The notes beneath the pieces are model-generated. The model did no database searches and was not told the origin of the DNA. It was given only the letters and a program-made list of their open reading frames with translations. DNA of 64,000 bases, from assembly GCF_020711255.1 (NCBI RefSeq), contig NZ_JAJFAW010000028.1, positions 1-64,000 on the forward strand. The letters are read 5' to 3'. This document shows positions 9,004-17,451 of this stretch, one piece after another. The stretch's first letter is position 1. The number at the start of each line of letters is the position of its first letter. Made by a program: the position numbers and the translations under genes. The DNA is from Hymenobacter plasmatis. GTDB lineage: Bacteria > Bacteroidota > Bacteroidia > Cytophagales > Hymenobacteraceae.

Positions 9004-9495
9004 ATGCGCCTTCGCTACCGTTGGTTGTTGCTCCTGCTGCCCATCGGCTGCGGGCCCACGGACCCGCCCCCCACGCAGGCGCCGCCCGACGAGGTCGTGG
9101 CGCCCGCACCCGTCGCCACACCCGCTCGTGCCGTCAAGCCCGTGTTTGATGTGCCCGCTCTGGCGCGCCTCAACATCGACCAGCTTCGCGCCGCCCTGGG
9201 TCCCGTAGCAGGCCATGATGACACCGAACCCACACCGGAAGAACGCAAAGAGGGCATCGTGGAGTGGGCGAAACAATTCAAGCGCGATACCACCACGCTG
9301 CGGGTAACCTACGACGTAAACACCCGCCAGGTAATCGACTTCTTCATCACCAGCGCCCACGGCCGCGCCACCGACTATGTCCCGTGGCTGCAGCTGGCCC
9401 ACATTTCGCCCCAAGACCCGCGCTGGAGCATCGAGCCCTTTGCCATACCTGGTCGGCCCGGGGTTTACCTCGGGGTGCGGGTAGCTGCTAAGTAG
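9004..9495 (+). CDS. Uncharacterised secreted lipoprotein
   Basis: The 163-residue product begins MRLRYRWLLLLLPIGC, a short basic and hydrophobic leader ending in a lipobox (LPIGC), so a lipoprotein with Cys16 as the acylated residue is predicted. A Pro-rich linker (about residues 17-45) follows, then a globular domain of about 115 residues with VEWAKQFKRDTTTLRVTYD and a C-terminal PFAIPGRPGVYLGVRV. I do not recognise the family. Neighbours give no functional hint. The TAG stop is followed immediately by CTCAAC, one of the recurring TAGCTCAAY words. Confidence 0.7.
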   Translation: MRLRYRWLLLLLPIGCGPTDPPPTQAPPDEVVAPAPVATPARAVKPVFDVPALARLNIDQLRAALGPVAGHDDTEPTPEERKEGIVEWAKQFKRDTTTLRVTYDVNTRQVIDFFITSAHGRATDYVPWLQLAHISPQDPRWSIEPFAIPGRPGVYLGVRVAAK

Positions 9496-9665
9496 CTCAA
9501 CTACTCTTGTGGCTATTCGAAACACAACAAAACCAACTGACTTACAGCGCGTTTGCAGTACCGGTGTTGTCCCCGCTGCGCCCGCCATCCGGCTGCCTGC
9601 TACCAATTGGGTTACTCCCAGACGCCAGTCCCAGCCATTGAGCTAAACCACCCACCTGCCAAACC

Positions 9666-10217
9666 ATGGTTGCGCTAACTCCCGGCCTGTTCGTGGTGCC
9701 CGTCGGCGCATTGGCTGGAGCGCTGGGCCTGTATGCCTATTTCCTGAAAAGGGCCACGAATAAACCGGTGTTTAGGCGGTTTGTTGGGACGGGAGCGGTG
9801 CTGGCTTTTCTGCTCAATTATGCCTGGGAACTAAGCCACTGCACCTTATATCAGGGCATCAGCTACGACCTGCCGCATGTGGCCTTTCTAGCCCTGGCCT
9901 CGCTGGCCGATACCATTATGGCCGGGCTGCTCTACTTCGGCTTTGCCCTCGTGTATCGCAATGGCCTTTGGGCCCGGCACCTGCCGGCCGAACGCATTTT
10001 CTGGCTGGTGGTAGCGGGCGGCACCGGCGCCATCTTATCGGAAGTCGCCCATCTGGCGGCGGGAAATTGGGCCTACGCCACGCGGATGCCCATCATTCCG
10101 GGCATCGGAGTAGGCCTGACCCCAGTGTTGCAGTTCATGGTCCTTCCCGTTTTGATTTATAGCCTGAGCGCCCGCTTCACCGCGCCCAGCGCAGCACCGC
10201 CCTCCCGCTCCAGTTGA
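9666..10217 (+). CDS. Uncharacterised multi-pass membrane protein
   Basis: This 183-residue protein has about five hydrophobic segments (near residues 7-26, 38-52, 75-98, 112-133 and 145-165) and no soluble domain. The motif LNYAWELSHC in the second helix, with a buried Trp-Glu-x-x-His, and the EVAHLAAGNWAY segment look conserved and may be functional. I cannot name a family with confidence. It lies alone between two unrelated small genes on the same strand. Confidence 0.7.
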   Translation: MVALTPGLFVVPVGALAGALGLYAYFLKRATNKPVFRRFVGTGAVLAFLLNYAWELSHCTLYQGISYDLPHVAFLALASLADTIMAGLLYFGFALVYRNGLWARHLPAERIFWLVVAGGTGAILSEVAHLAAGNWAYATRMPIIPGIGVGLTPVLQFMVLPVLIYSLSARFTAPSAAPPSRSS

Positions 10218-10434
10218 AGGCCGATAAGGTCCTGGGTTATCGTTGCGAAGGCGATGGTTCTCAGTTACGGCGCCCACCGCGAGCAGCCCGGAAGCAAAGT
10301 CTGACAAACCTCATCCTTTTCGATGAGCCAAGTCAAGGCATGGCATAAAATGGGGCCCGACCTTTGCACTACCCCCGGAAAGCACTCCGGGAATAGCAGG
10401 TGCTACTTCTTCGACTTTACTTTTTCAACGGGCC

Positions 10435-10776
10435 ATGAATCCAGAATTACAGCGCAGCTTGGACAATAATGCCAAGCAGTGGCAGGCCCTTTCGCTTTCT
10501 ATTTCATTGGCGGAGAAAACGGGCTTCGATGCCCTGCACGACGGTTTTTTTGCCACGCACGGCCCCAATTTTATGGCCCACGTATACCGCTCGGCTATCG
10601 AGCAGGTGCTGCAAAACATCCCCGATGCCGAGCGCAGCAAGCTCCTCGCCGCGCTGCAGCACGCCATGGAAGGAGCCATTGCCAAACACGCGTACGCCCT
10701 GCCTACTGCCGCCAATTGCCTGGCCTGCCACTCCCAGACTCTTGTAGTTGGCCGGCTGGAGCAAATAAGACTGTAA
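10435..10776 (+). CDS. Small uncharacterised protein with a C-terminal CxxCH
   Basis: This 113-residue, mostly helical and polar protein has no signal peptide. Near its C-terminus (about residues 97-102) it has NCLACHSQ. This is a CxxCH pattern, which in exported proteins binds c-type haem and in cytoplasmic ones may bind a metal. Because no export signal is visible, haem attachment is doubtful. The next gene starts 27 nt downstream on the same strand, so the two are probably co-transcribed. Family and function are unknown. Confidence 0.65.
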   Translation: MNPELQRSLDNNAKQWQALSLSISLAEKTGFDALHDGFFATHGPNFMAHVYRSAIEQVLQNIPDAERSKLLAALQHAMEGAIAKHAYALPTAANCLACHSQTLVVGRLEQIRL

Positions 10777-10802
10777 GCGCCTCGCCGCCTCTTTCGATTC
10801 CC

Positions 10803-11264
10803 ATGAAAACTGCCCTGCTTCTATGTGCCATCCTGCTGCGGGCCGGTGCCGGCCTGGGGCAGCAAATCACGCCCGACCTGGTTCCGCCATTGGCCTTCGT
10901 GGAGCTGCAAAAGCAGTACCCGCTGGCCGCCAACGTGCGTTGGGCCAAAACCCACGGCCTCTACGAGGCCCGCTTCGTTCTCGACCAGGCTCCGCACGTC
11001 ATTCGCTACCGCCCCAACGGCGATTTGGAAGCCACCGTGACCGACCTGGCGGGCACCAGCGCCCTGCCCGCCCCGGTGCAGCGCATGCTGGGCCTCCGCT
11101 ACTCGGACCTTACCTTTTGCAAAGTGGCCAAAATCGAGAATGTGAAAACGGGGGATGTCACCTACGAAACCGAATCCTGCGACACGGACAACCCCGATGT
11201 CATCACCTTTACCCCCGACGGCCGCGAGGTGCATCGGCCCCGCCCCAAGCACCGCCCGCAGTAG
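10803..11264 (+). CDS. Secreted PepSY-like small protein
   Basis: I use the ATG at 10803, giving 153 residues, because it begins a signal peptide (MKTALLLCAILLRAGAGLGQ); the frame is open further upstream but overlaps the preceding gene. The mature part resembles the PepSY-like, beta-lactamase-inhibitor-like periplasmic proteins common in Bacteroidota: a FVELQKQYPLAANVRWAKTHGLYEARF repeat-like unit (the VxW/YEA pattern), then a polar C-terminus rich in Arg, Pro and His. The assignment rests on this pattern only. It follows the CxxCH protein by 27 nt. Confidence 0.65.
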   Translation: MKTALLLCAILLRAGAGLGQQITPDLVPPLAFVELQKQYPLAANVRWAKTHGLYEARFVLDQAPHVIRYRPNGDLEATVTDLAGTSALPAPVQRMLGLRYSDLTFCKVAKIENVKTGDVTYETESCDTDNPDVITFTPDGREVHRPRPKHRPQ

Positions 11265-11590
11265 GCCGCTGGCATTGCCGGCAAGCACATCGGCTTGCAG
11301 CTATAGCGGTTTACGGGAGTGTATTAAGGGCATGAACAGGTGCCCGGGCCGGTTAATACCGTCGGGTGCAGTGAGCTAACCAGTTGGCTGATAAACGGCA
11401 ACCGGGCGCGCTCTTTTTCAACCAACGAAAGCTGGAGGGTGAATACCGGGGCCGGGGTGCTATCGGCAAGCAAATGTCGCTTAATATTGGGCTTGAGAAT
11501 GGCCTTTGCCATGACGTTGCGTAGCCGGGCACGTCCCAGGGGAGCGTGCCGGCAACGCGATGGAAAAACCCAAACCCGCAAACAGCTAAC
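11265..11590. other. Intergenic region upstream of icd
   Basis: This 326-bp stretch carries no convincing gene. A plus-strand open frame at 11340-11609 overlaps the icd start in another frame and has no recognisable features. I see no clear hairpin or -33/-7 promoter pair, although the icd promoter must lie here. Confidence 0.4.
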
Positions 11591-12823
11591 ATGGCAAAAA
11601 TTAAAGTAGCGAACCCGGTGGTTGAGCTGGATGGCGACGAAATGACGCGCATCATCTGGAAATTCATCAAGGACAAATTGATTACGCCGTATCTGGACTT
11701 GGATATCAAGTATTTCGATTTGGGCATTGAGCACCGGGACGAAACCAACGACCAGGTAACCATCGACTCGGCCAACGCCATCCGCCAATACGGCGTGGGC
11801 ATCAAGTGCGCCACCATCACGCCCGACGAGGAGCGGGTGAAGGAGTTCAACCTCAAGCAGATGTGGAAGTCGCCGAACGGCACCATCCGCAACATTCTGG
11901 ATGGCACCGTGTTCCGCGAGCCCATTGTGATGAGCAACGTGCCCCGCCTCGTGCCCAACTGGACCGCTCCCATCTGCATCGGCCGCCATGCCTTCGGCGA
12001 CCAGTACCGCGCCACCGATTTCGTGACCAAGGGCAAGGGCAAGCTCACCATCACCTTCACACCCGAAGACGGCGGCGAGGTGCAGTCGTTCAACGTTTTC
12101 GACTTCAAGAGCGACGGCGTGGCCCTGGCCATGTACAACACCGACGAGTCCATCCGTGGCTTCGCGCACGCCTGCTTCAACCAGGCCCTGATGAAAGGCT
12201 GGCCGCTGTACCTGAGCACCAAAAACACCATCCTGAAGAAGTACGACGGCCGCTTCAAGGACATCTTCCAGGAGATTTACGAGCAGGACTACCTGGCCAA
12301 GTTCAAAGAAGCCAGCATCACCTACGAGCACCGCCTGATTGACGACATGGTGGCCTCGGCCCTGAAATGGAACGGCAACTTTGTGTGGGCCTGCAAAAAC
12401 TACGACGGCGACGTGCAGAGCGACACCGTAGCCCAGGGCTTCGGCTCGCTGGGTTTGATGACCTCCACGCTGGTAACGCCCGACGGCAAAACCATGGAAG
12501 CCGAAGCCGCCCACGGCACCGTGACACGCCACTACCGCGACCACCAGGCCGGCAAGCCTACCTCCACGAACCCCATTGCCAGCATCTTCGCCTGGACCCG
12601 CGGCCTGGAATTCCGCGGCATTCTGGATGGTAACCAGGAGCTTATCGACTTCTGCAAAGCCCTGGAAACCGTGTGCATCGAAACCGTGGAAAGCGGCAAG
12701 ATGACCAAGGACCTGGCCGTTTGCATCCACGGCAACAAAGTGGAGCACGGCCGCGACTACCTCTACACCGAAGAATTCCTGGCTGCGCTGGACGAAAACC
12801 TGAAAATCAAATTGGGCCAATAA
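11591..12823 (+). CDS. icd: NADP-dependent isocitrate dehydrogenase
   Basis: This 410-residue protein is the homodimeric, eukaryote-like NADP isocitrate dehydrogenase, which turns isocitrate into 2-oxoglutarate and CO2 with NADPH formation. The start is the ATG at 11591 (MAKIKVANPVVELDGDEMTR), the usual N-terminus of the family; an in-frame start 45 nt upstream would add an unconserved extension. Family blocks include IKCATITPDEERVKEF, the phosphate/isocitrate-binding SPNGTIRNILDGTVFREP, LSTKNTILKKYDGRFKD, DDMVASALKWNG and the coenzyme block EAAHGTVTRHYR. A perfect 20-bp inverted repeat with U-run lies immediately downstream. Confidence 0.96.
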   Translation: MAKIKVANPVVELDGDEMTRIIWKFIKDKLITPYLDLDIKYFDLGIEHRDETNDQVTIDSANAIRQYGVGIKCATITPDEERVKEFNLKQMWKSPNGTIRNILDGTVFREPIVMSNVPRLVPNWTAPICIGRHAFGDQYRATDFVTKGKGKLTITFTPEDGGEVQSFNVFDFKSDGVALAMYNTDESIRGFAHACFNQALMKGWPLYLSTKNTILKKYDGRFKDIFQEIYEQDYLAKFKEASITYEHRLIDDMVASALKWNGNFVWACKNYDGDVQSDTVAQGFGSLGLMTSTLVTPDGKTMEAEAAHGTVTRHYRDHQAGKPTSTNPIASIFAWTRGLEFRGILDGNQELIDFCKALETVCIETVESGKMTKDLAVCIHGNKVEHGRDYLYTEEFLAALDENLKIKLGQ

Positions 12824-12837
12824 GTCTTTCGCCACCT

Positions 12838-12881
12838 CAATAAAAAAGCCCACCCGGTTATCCGGGTGGGCTTTTTTATTG
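12838..12881. terminator. Bidirectional intrinsic terminator after icd
   Basis: Two perfectly complementary 20-nt arms (12838-12857 and 12862-12881) flank a 4-nt loop. The GC core CCCACCCGG/CCGGGTGGG is bounded by A and T tracts, so it gives a U-run on both strands. It lies 15 nt after the icd stop. Confidence 0.93.
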
Positions 12882-12939
12882 AGGCTTTTTCTATTGAGCG
12901 AATGGGCAAACCGCCAACCATTCTGCGCGGCAAAATTGA

Positions 12940-13065
12940 GCTAGAGTGGTTTCGGCGTGCGTGTAGGCAGTAGCGCGGACTTTTAGTCCGCGAGTCCGTA
13001 GCGCCAACTGCCTCGCGGACTAAAAGTCCGCGCTACGGTACAGCGATTCCGAAACTACTCTAAGC
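12940..13065. repeat. Miniature inverted-repeat element
   Basis: A perfect 25-nt inverted repeat (12970-12994 and 13012-13036, core GCGGACTTTTAGTCCGC, itself palindromic) is nested within imperfect outer arms (about 12940-12955 and 13049-13065, sharing AGAGTRGTTTCGG). There is no coding capacity. The structure resembles a REPIN or small MITE-like intergenic repeat. It sits between icd and the convergent hydrolase gene. Confidence 0.8.
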
Positions 13066-13070
13066 CCGGA

Positions 13071-13802
13071 CTACAAGCGCTGACTAAAGGCCTGGAGCAG
13101 CGCCGCCACTTGCTCCGGCGCCTCATAGGGCAGCAGGTGGCCAGCCCCGGCGATGATTTCCAGGGGCGTGCGGGCCGGCAGCAGCGGCAGCGTGTGCTGT
13201 AGGTGCACATGGGGCGGCAGCACGCTGTCGCGCTCGCCGGCCATGACTAAGCACGGCACCCGCAGCCGGCTCATCCGGTCGCGGATGTCTTCTTGGCTGC
13301 CCTGCAGCAGCCAGGCATTCCAGGCGGGCTGGCAGGTGCGCAGGTTGTCGTGTAGGATTTGCTGGTGTAGGGCTTCGGGCAGGGGGCGGGCCGTGATTTT
13401 CCGAAAGGTTTTTTCGGCTTCCTCGGCCTTGCCATAGGCCTGCTGGCTCTGCTGGCGGTCGGCAGCCGTCATGGGCTCGGGGCCGGGCGGCGAAGGGCTC
13501 AGCAGGGCTATTCCCACCAGGCCGGGCGGCTGCCGGGCGGCCAGGGCCAGCCCAATTTTTCCGCCCATGCTGTGCCCTATCAGCGCGTAGCGCTCCAAGT
13601 GCTGCGCGGCAATAAACTGCGCCACATGGTCGGCGTAAGCGTCCAAGGAATAATCGGTTTCCGATGGCGGGGCGGCCCCAAAGCCGGGCAGGTCGGGAGC
13701 CAGCACGCGGTGGTGCGGCGCCAGCAATTGGGCCAGGGCCCGGAATTCGCTGCCGGAGCCGGCCCAGTAATGAAGGCCGATGAAGGTGAGGGGTGCGGGC
13801 AT
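13071..13802 (-). CDS. Alpha/beta-fold hydrolase
   Basis: This protein of about 243 residues (start at ATG 13802; an ATG 18 nt upstream would add MRTNCF) is a single-domain alpha/beta hydrolase. It shows the oxyanion HYWAGSG loop, the nucleophile elbow GHSMGG (Ser near residue 92), the acidic residue in GERDSVLP and the catalytic His in GAGHLLPYEAPEQV. The cap region between the nucleophile and acid is rich in charged residues. Substrate is not predictable. It lacks a signal peptide and is transcribed convergently with icd across a repeat element. Confidence 0.87.
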   Translation of the reverse strand: MPAPLTFIGLHYWAGSGSEFRALAQLLAPHHRVLAPDLPGFGAAPPSETDYSLDAYADHVAQFIAAQHLERYALIGHSMGGKIGLALAARQPPGLVGIALLSPSPPGPEPMTAADRQQSQQAYGKAEEAEKTFRKITARPLPEALHQQILHDNLRTCQPAWNAWLLQGSQEDIRDRMSRLRVPCLVMAGERDSVLPPHVHLQHTLPLLPARTPLEIIAGAGHLLPYEAPEQVAALLQAFSQRL

Positions 13803-13976
13803 AAAGCAATTCGTACGCAAAGCAGCGGCGCACGGCTCAGCTTAGTGCACCAGGTCGGCCTATCAGGAAGGTGAAAGTGAATTAACCGCGGAGCCGTCCG
13901 CGGGGTTGAGCATACACGTAGAGAATGCGTTGGTGAAGTAGCTCACCCGAAACTCAATCGTCCTTTCCTTTCCCAC

Positions 13977-14909
13977 ATGGCTATCAAGAAACCCGCTGCA
14001 TCGAAACCTACCGCGAAGGCAAAAGCACAACCTAAACCGGCTGGCAGCGCCCCGCCCGAATACCGCCCCACTGCTGCCAAGATGAAAGCCGAAAAGCTGC
14101 CCTACCCGGCCAAGCAGTCGGACATGCTGCAGCAGCCCGCCACGGACCTGTCCGGCTACCGCGCGGCCGGCAAGCTCCAGGGCAAGGTCGCCCTCATCAC
14201 CGGGGCCGACTCCGGTATTGGCCGGGCCGTGGCCATCGCCTATGCCATGGAAGGTGCCGACGTAGCCGTGCTCTACAACGAGAACATCTCCGATGCCGAG
14301 GAAACCCAGCGGCAGGTAGAAAAGCGTGGGCAGCGCTGCCTGCTGCTGCAGCTCGATGTGCGCGACCGCGAGCAGTGCCGCCAGGCCGTGCGCCGCACCC
14401 TGGCCGAGCTCGGTGGGCTGAACATTCTGGTGAATAATGCGGCGTACCAGATGAGCCAGGAGAAGTTTGAGGACATTACCGAAGAGCAGATTCGGCGCAC
14501 GTTCGACACCAACATTCTGGGCTACATCTGGATGGCGCAGGCCGCTATTCCGCACCTGCAAAAGGGCGACTGCATCATCAATACGGGCAGCATTGTGGGC
14601 GAGTCGGGCATCCCGATTCTGGTGGATTACTCGGCCAGCAAGGCCGCCATTCATGCCTTCACCAAGTCGCTGGCCTTGTACCTGGGGGAGAAAGGCATCC
14701 GGGTAAACTGCGTGGTGCCGGGGCCCGTCTGGACCCCGAACATCCCCGGCACCATGCCCGCCAGTGAGATTAAAAACTTCGGCCACGAAGTTGCCCTGAA
14801 ACGCCCCGGCCAGCCCGAAGAACTGGCCCCCGCCTACGTGCTGCTAGCCTCGCAGGACGGCTCCTTTATGACCGGGTCATTGGTGCACGTCACGGGCGGG
14901 CGGCTGTAG
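13977..14909 (+). CDS. Short-chain dehydrogenase/reductase (YghA-like)
   Basis: This 310-residue SDR has an unusual Ala/Lys/Pro-rich N-terminal tail (about residues 1-60). The classical fold follows: TGADSGIGRAVA for the NAD(P)-binding TGxxxGxG motif, NNAA, the catalytic Ser in NTGSIVGESG, and YSASKAA (Tyr and Lys of the active site). The long N-terminus and VALKRPGQPEELAPAYVLLAS block are typical of the YghA/glucose-dehydrogenase-like subgroup. It begins a same-strand run with a gluconate-dehydrogenase-subunit-3-like protein and a GMC oxidoreductase. The TAG stop continues as TAGCTCAAT, a recurring word in this window. Confidence 0.88.
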   Translation: MAIKKPAASKPTAKAKAQPKPAGSAPPEYRPTAAKMKAEKLPYPAKQSDMLQQPATDLSGYRAAGKLQGKVALITGADSGIGRAVAIAYAMEGADVAVLYNENISDAEETQRQVEKRGQRCLLLQLDVRDREQCRQAVRRTLAELGGLNILVNNAAYQMSQEKFEDITEEQIRRTFDTNILGYIWMAQAAIPHLQKGDCIINTGSIVGESGIPILVDYSASKAAIHAFTKSLALYLGEKGIRVNCVVPGPVWTPNIPGTMPASEIKNFGHEVALKRPGQPEELAPAYVLLASQDGSFMTGSLVHVTGGRL

Positions 14910-14926
14910 CTCAATTTCTGCTGTTT

Positions 14927-15532
14927 ATGAAGATTCCCACCACTTATCCGCCGGGCACGGTGCGGGCGCTGCTCGACACCCCGGCCGTGAGCCCGGCCAC
15001 GCGCAAGGCCTTGCAGCAGCGGCTGCACGCCTCGCAGCAGCCGTATGAGCCGCGCTTTTTTGAGCCCGCAGCGTTTGTGCTGCTGCGCGCGGTGTGCCAG
15101 CGGCTGCTCGGCCAGGCCGACCCGCCGCTGGTGGAGGTGGCCTACTGCATCGACACCCGCCTGCACCTGCAGCAAGCCGACGGCTGGCGCTACGACGCCC
15201 TGCCGCCCGACGCCGACTCATACCAGCTGAGTTTGCGCGGCCTGCAGCAAACCGCCCAGGCGCGCCACGGACAGGACTTTGTGGCGCTGCCCGGCCCGGC
15301 TCAGGATGCTTTGCTTACCGCCTTCCAGCGGGGCACCATCGAAGGCAAAGCCTGGCAAGGCTTTGATGCCGCCCTGTTCTTCCAGGACTTGCTGGCCGAG
15401 GTTACCAGCCTGTTCTATGCCCATCCGCTGGCGCAGGAGGAAATAGGCTACATGGGCATGGCCGACCTGCCCAACTGGACCCACATCGGCCTGAACCAGC
15501 GCGACCCGCGCGAGCCCGAGCCGACGGACTGA
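14927..15532 (+). CDS. Gluconate 2-dehydrogenase subunit 3-like protein
   Basis: This 201-residue protein matches the small subunit family that partners GMC-type flavoprotein dehydrogenases (gluconate 2-dehydrogenase subunit 3 family). Supporting features are the helical FFEPAAFVLLRAVCQRLLGQ segment, the LPGPAQDALLTAFQRG block, and the C-terminal HPLAQEEIGYMGMADLPNWTHIGLN, in which the family is most conserved. No Tat signal is visible at the N-terminus, although some family members have one. It follows the SDR gene by 17 nt and precedes the GMC oxidoreductase by 54 nt, which supports a functional pair. Confidence 0.82.
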   Translation: MKIPTTYPPGTVRALLDTPAVSPATRKALQQRLHASQQPYEPRFFEPAAFVLLRAVCQRLLGQADPPLVEVAYCIDTRLHLQQADGWRYDALPPDADSYQLSLRGLQQTAQARHGQDFVALPGPAQDALLTAFQRGTIEGKAWQGFDAALFFQDLLAEVTSLFYAHPLAQEEIGYMGMADLPNWTHIGLNQRDPREPEPTD

Positions 15533-15586
15533 AAAACGTAGCTCAACCGACTCAATTTTTAACTTCTTTCCTTGCTCGTCCGGCTT

Positions 15587-17206
15587 ATGGCTGATGCAGA
15601 CCTGCCCTCTTCTTCCGCGACTCCAAAGCCGCTGCCCCAGCCGGCCCGCTCCCAGCCCACCGACACTGCCGAAATAGTGGACTGCGTGGTGGTGGGCACC
15701 GGGGCCGGGGGCGCGCCCCTGCTGGCCCGCCTGGCCATGGCGGGCCTGAAGGTGGTGGCTCTGGAAGCCGGACCCCGCCATGACGCCCGCCGCGATTTTG
15801 CCACCGACGAGAAAGCCCAGGAATTCCTGTTCTGGAACGACGAACGGCTGTCGGCGGGCCGCACGCCGACCTCCTTTGGCAACAACAACTCGGGGACCGG
15901 CGTGGGGGGCTCCACGCTGCACTACACCGCGTATACGCCGCGCCCGCAGCCCGACGACCTGCGGCTGCGCACCGAGTTTGGCGTGGGCCAGGACTGGCCG
16001 CTGGCATTTGAAGACCTGGAGCCTTACTACGACGAGCTGGAGCACTTATTGGGGATTTCCGGGCCGGCCACCTACCCTTGGGGGCCGCCACGCCGCCGCG
16101 CTTATCCACTGGCCCCGCTGCCGCTGAACGGAGCCGCCCAGCTCATGCAGCGGGCCTGCGAGAAGCTGGGCATTCGCACGTCGCCGGCGGCCAATGCGGC
16201 GCTGTCGGCGCGCTACTACCAGGAGGGCATCGGCTGGCGCGAGGCCTGCACCAACCGCGGCTTTTGCCAGGCCGGCTGCTCCGTGGGCGCCAAGGCCAGC
16301 ATGGACGTCACCTTCATTCCACTGGCCGAGGCCCACGGCGCCGAAGTGCGGGCCGGCTGCTTCGTGACGGAAATCGAGCGCGACGCCCGGGGCCACGTAA
16401 CCGGGGTGGTGTACGAGCAGGACGGGCAGCGGCATCGCCAGCGCTGCCGCCACCTGTTTTTGTGCGCCGGGGCGATAGAAACGCCGCGGCTGCTGCTGCT
16501 CAACCGCCTGGCGCTGGGCAGCGGGCAGGTGGGCCAGAACTTTATGGCCCACCCGGGCATGCAGGTGTGGGGCACGTTTACCGAAGAAGTCCACCCGTTC
16601 AAGGCCATTCCCGGCGCGCTCATCTCAGAAGACACGCACCGGCCCGCCGGCGCCGATTTTGCCGGCGGCTACCTGCTGCAAAGCATCGGCGTGATGCCCG
16701 TCACGTTTGCCAACCAGGTAGCGCGCGGGCGCGGGCTGTGGGGCCCCGCGCTGCGCGACTACCTGCGCCAGTACAACCACATTGCGGGCATCAACATTCT
16801 GGGCGACTGCCTCCCCCACCCCGACAACTACCTGGAGCTCTCCGGCGAGCCCGACAGCCGCGGCCTGCCCAAACCCCGCGTTCACTTTTCCTTCCACGAA
16901 AACGAGGAGCGCCTGACCCGCCACGCCGAGGGCGTGATGCGCCGGATTTGGGCGGCGGCCGGGGCCGAAGACGTGTGGGCCTTTTCCCGCTCGGCCCACG
17001 TCATCGGCACGTGCCGCATGGGCCACTCGGCCGATGCAGCCGTGGTAAACGCCGAGGGCCGTGCCTTCGAAGTACCCAACCTGTACATCTGCGACAACAG
17101 CGTATTTCCCAGCGCCCTAAGCGTGAACCCCGCTCTCACCATCATGGCGCTGAGTTTGCGCACGGCCGATGCGTTCCTGGCCCGACAGCGGCGCCGTAAC
17201 CAATAA
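15587..17206 (+). CDS. GMC-family FAD oxidoreductase
   Basis: This 539-residue flavoprotein (ATG at 15587 preferred over an upstream TTG) belongs to the GMC oxidoreductases that oxidise sugars, sugar acids or alcohols. The FAD-binding GTGAGGAPLLARLAMAG (about residues 32-48) is followed by SGTGVGGSTLHY, the family's flavin-contacting loop. The C-terminal block includes AHVIGTCRMG (active-site His) and SVNPALTIMALSLRTAD (second conserved active-site position, Asn). A Cys-containing loop RGFCQAGCSVGAKASMD is typical of the subgroup that pairs with subunit 3, which is encoded just upstream. Substrate is unknown. Confidence 0.88.
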   Translation: MADADLPSSSATPKPLPQPARSQPTDTAEIVDCVVVGTGAGGAPLLARLAMAGLKVVALEAGPRHDARRDFATDEKAQEFLFWNDERLSAGRTPTSFGNNNSGTGVGGSTLHYTAYTPRPQPDDLRLRTEFGVGQDWPLAFEDLEPYYDELEHLLGISGPATYPWGPPRRRAYPLAPLPLNGAAQLMQRACEKLGIRTSPAANAALSARYYQEGIGWREACTNRGFCQAGCSVGAKASMDVTFIPLAEAHGAEVRAGCFVTEIERDARGHVTGVVYEQDGQRHRQRCRHLFLCAGAIETPRLLLLNRLALGSGQVGQNFMAHPGMQVWGTFTEEVHPFKAIPGALISEDTHRPAGADFAGGYLLQSIGVMPVTFANQVARGRGLWGPALRDYLRQYNHIAGINILGDCLPHPDNYLELSGEPDSRGLPKPRVHFSFHENEERLTRHAEGVMRRIWAAAGAEDVWAFSRSAHVIGTCRMGHSADAAVVNAEGRAFEVPNLYICDNSVFPSALSVNPALTIMALSLRTADAFLARQRRRNQ

Positions 17207-17251
17207 GTAGCGGTGTCATAAGAAGCTGTGTCATTTTGCATTCAGCACGAC

Positions 17252-17336
17252 TGTAGAGACGCAATACTTTGCGTCTCGTCGTCCGCACCGTTAGCGAATC
17301 GTTCGACGAGGAGACGCAAAGTATTGCGTCTCTACA
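17252..17336. repeat. Palindromic repeat, TGTAGAGACGC family, copy 1
   Basis: Perfect 26-nt inverted repeats (17252-17277 and 17311-17336, outer end TGTAGAGACGCAATACTTTG) flank a 33-nt loop. A diverged second copy lies at 48847-48950. Both are non-coding and intergenic, consistent with a dispersed REPIN-like family. Confidence 0.85.
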
Positions 17337-17451
17337 CCTGTGCTTCCTGTCTCCTTATTAACGCCAACAGCATCTAATGTGCAGCCCGGCGGCGCTCTCG
17401 AACAAAATTACTTTTTCCCGCCTTCTGTAGGCAAATAAGCCCCTCAGCACC

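Noticed and set aside
12838..13065. A CRISPR array or transposon end suggested by repeated palindromes
   Set aside because: The repeats are inverted, not regularly spaced direct repeats, and no transposase or cas gene is present; they are a terminator followed by a REPIN-like element.
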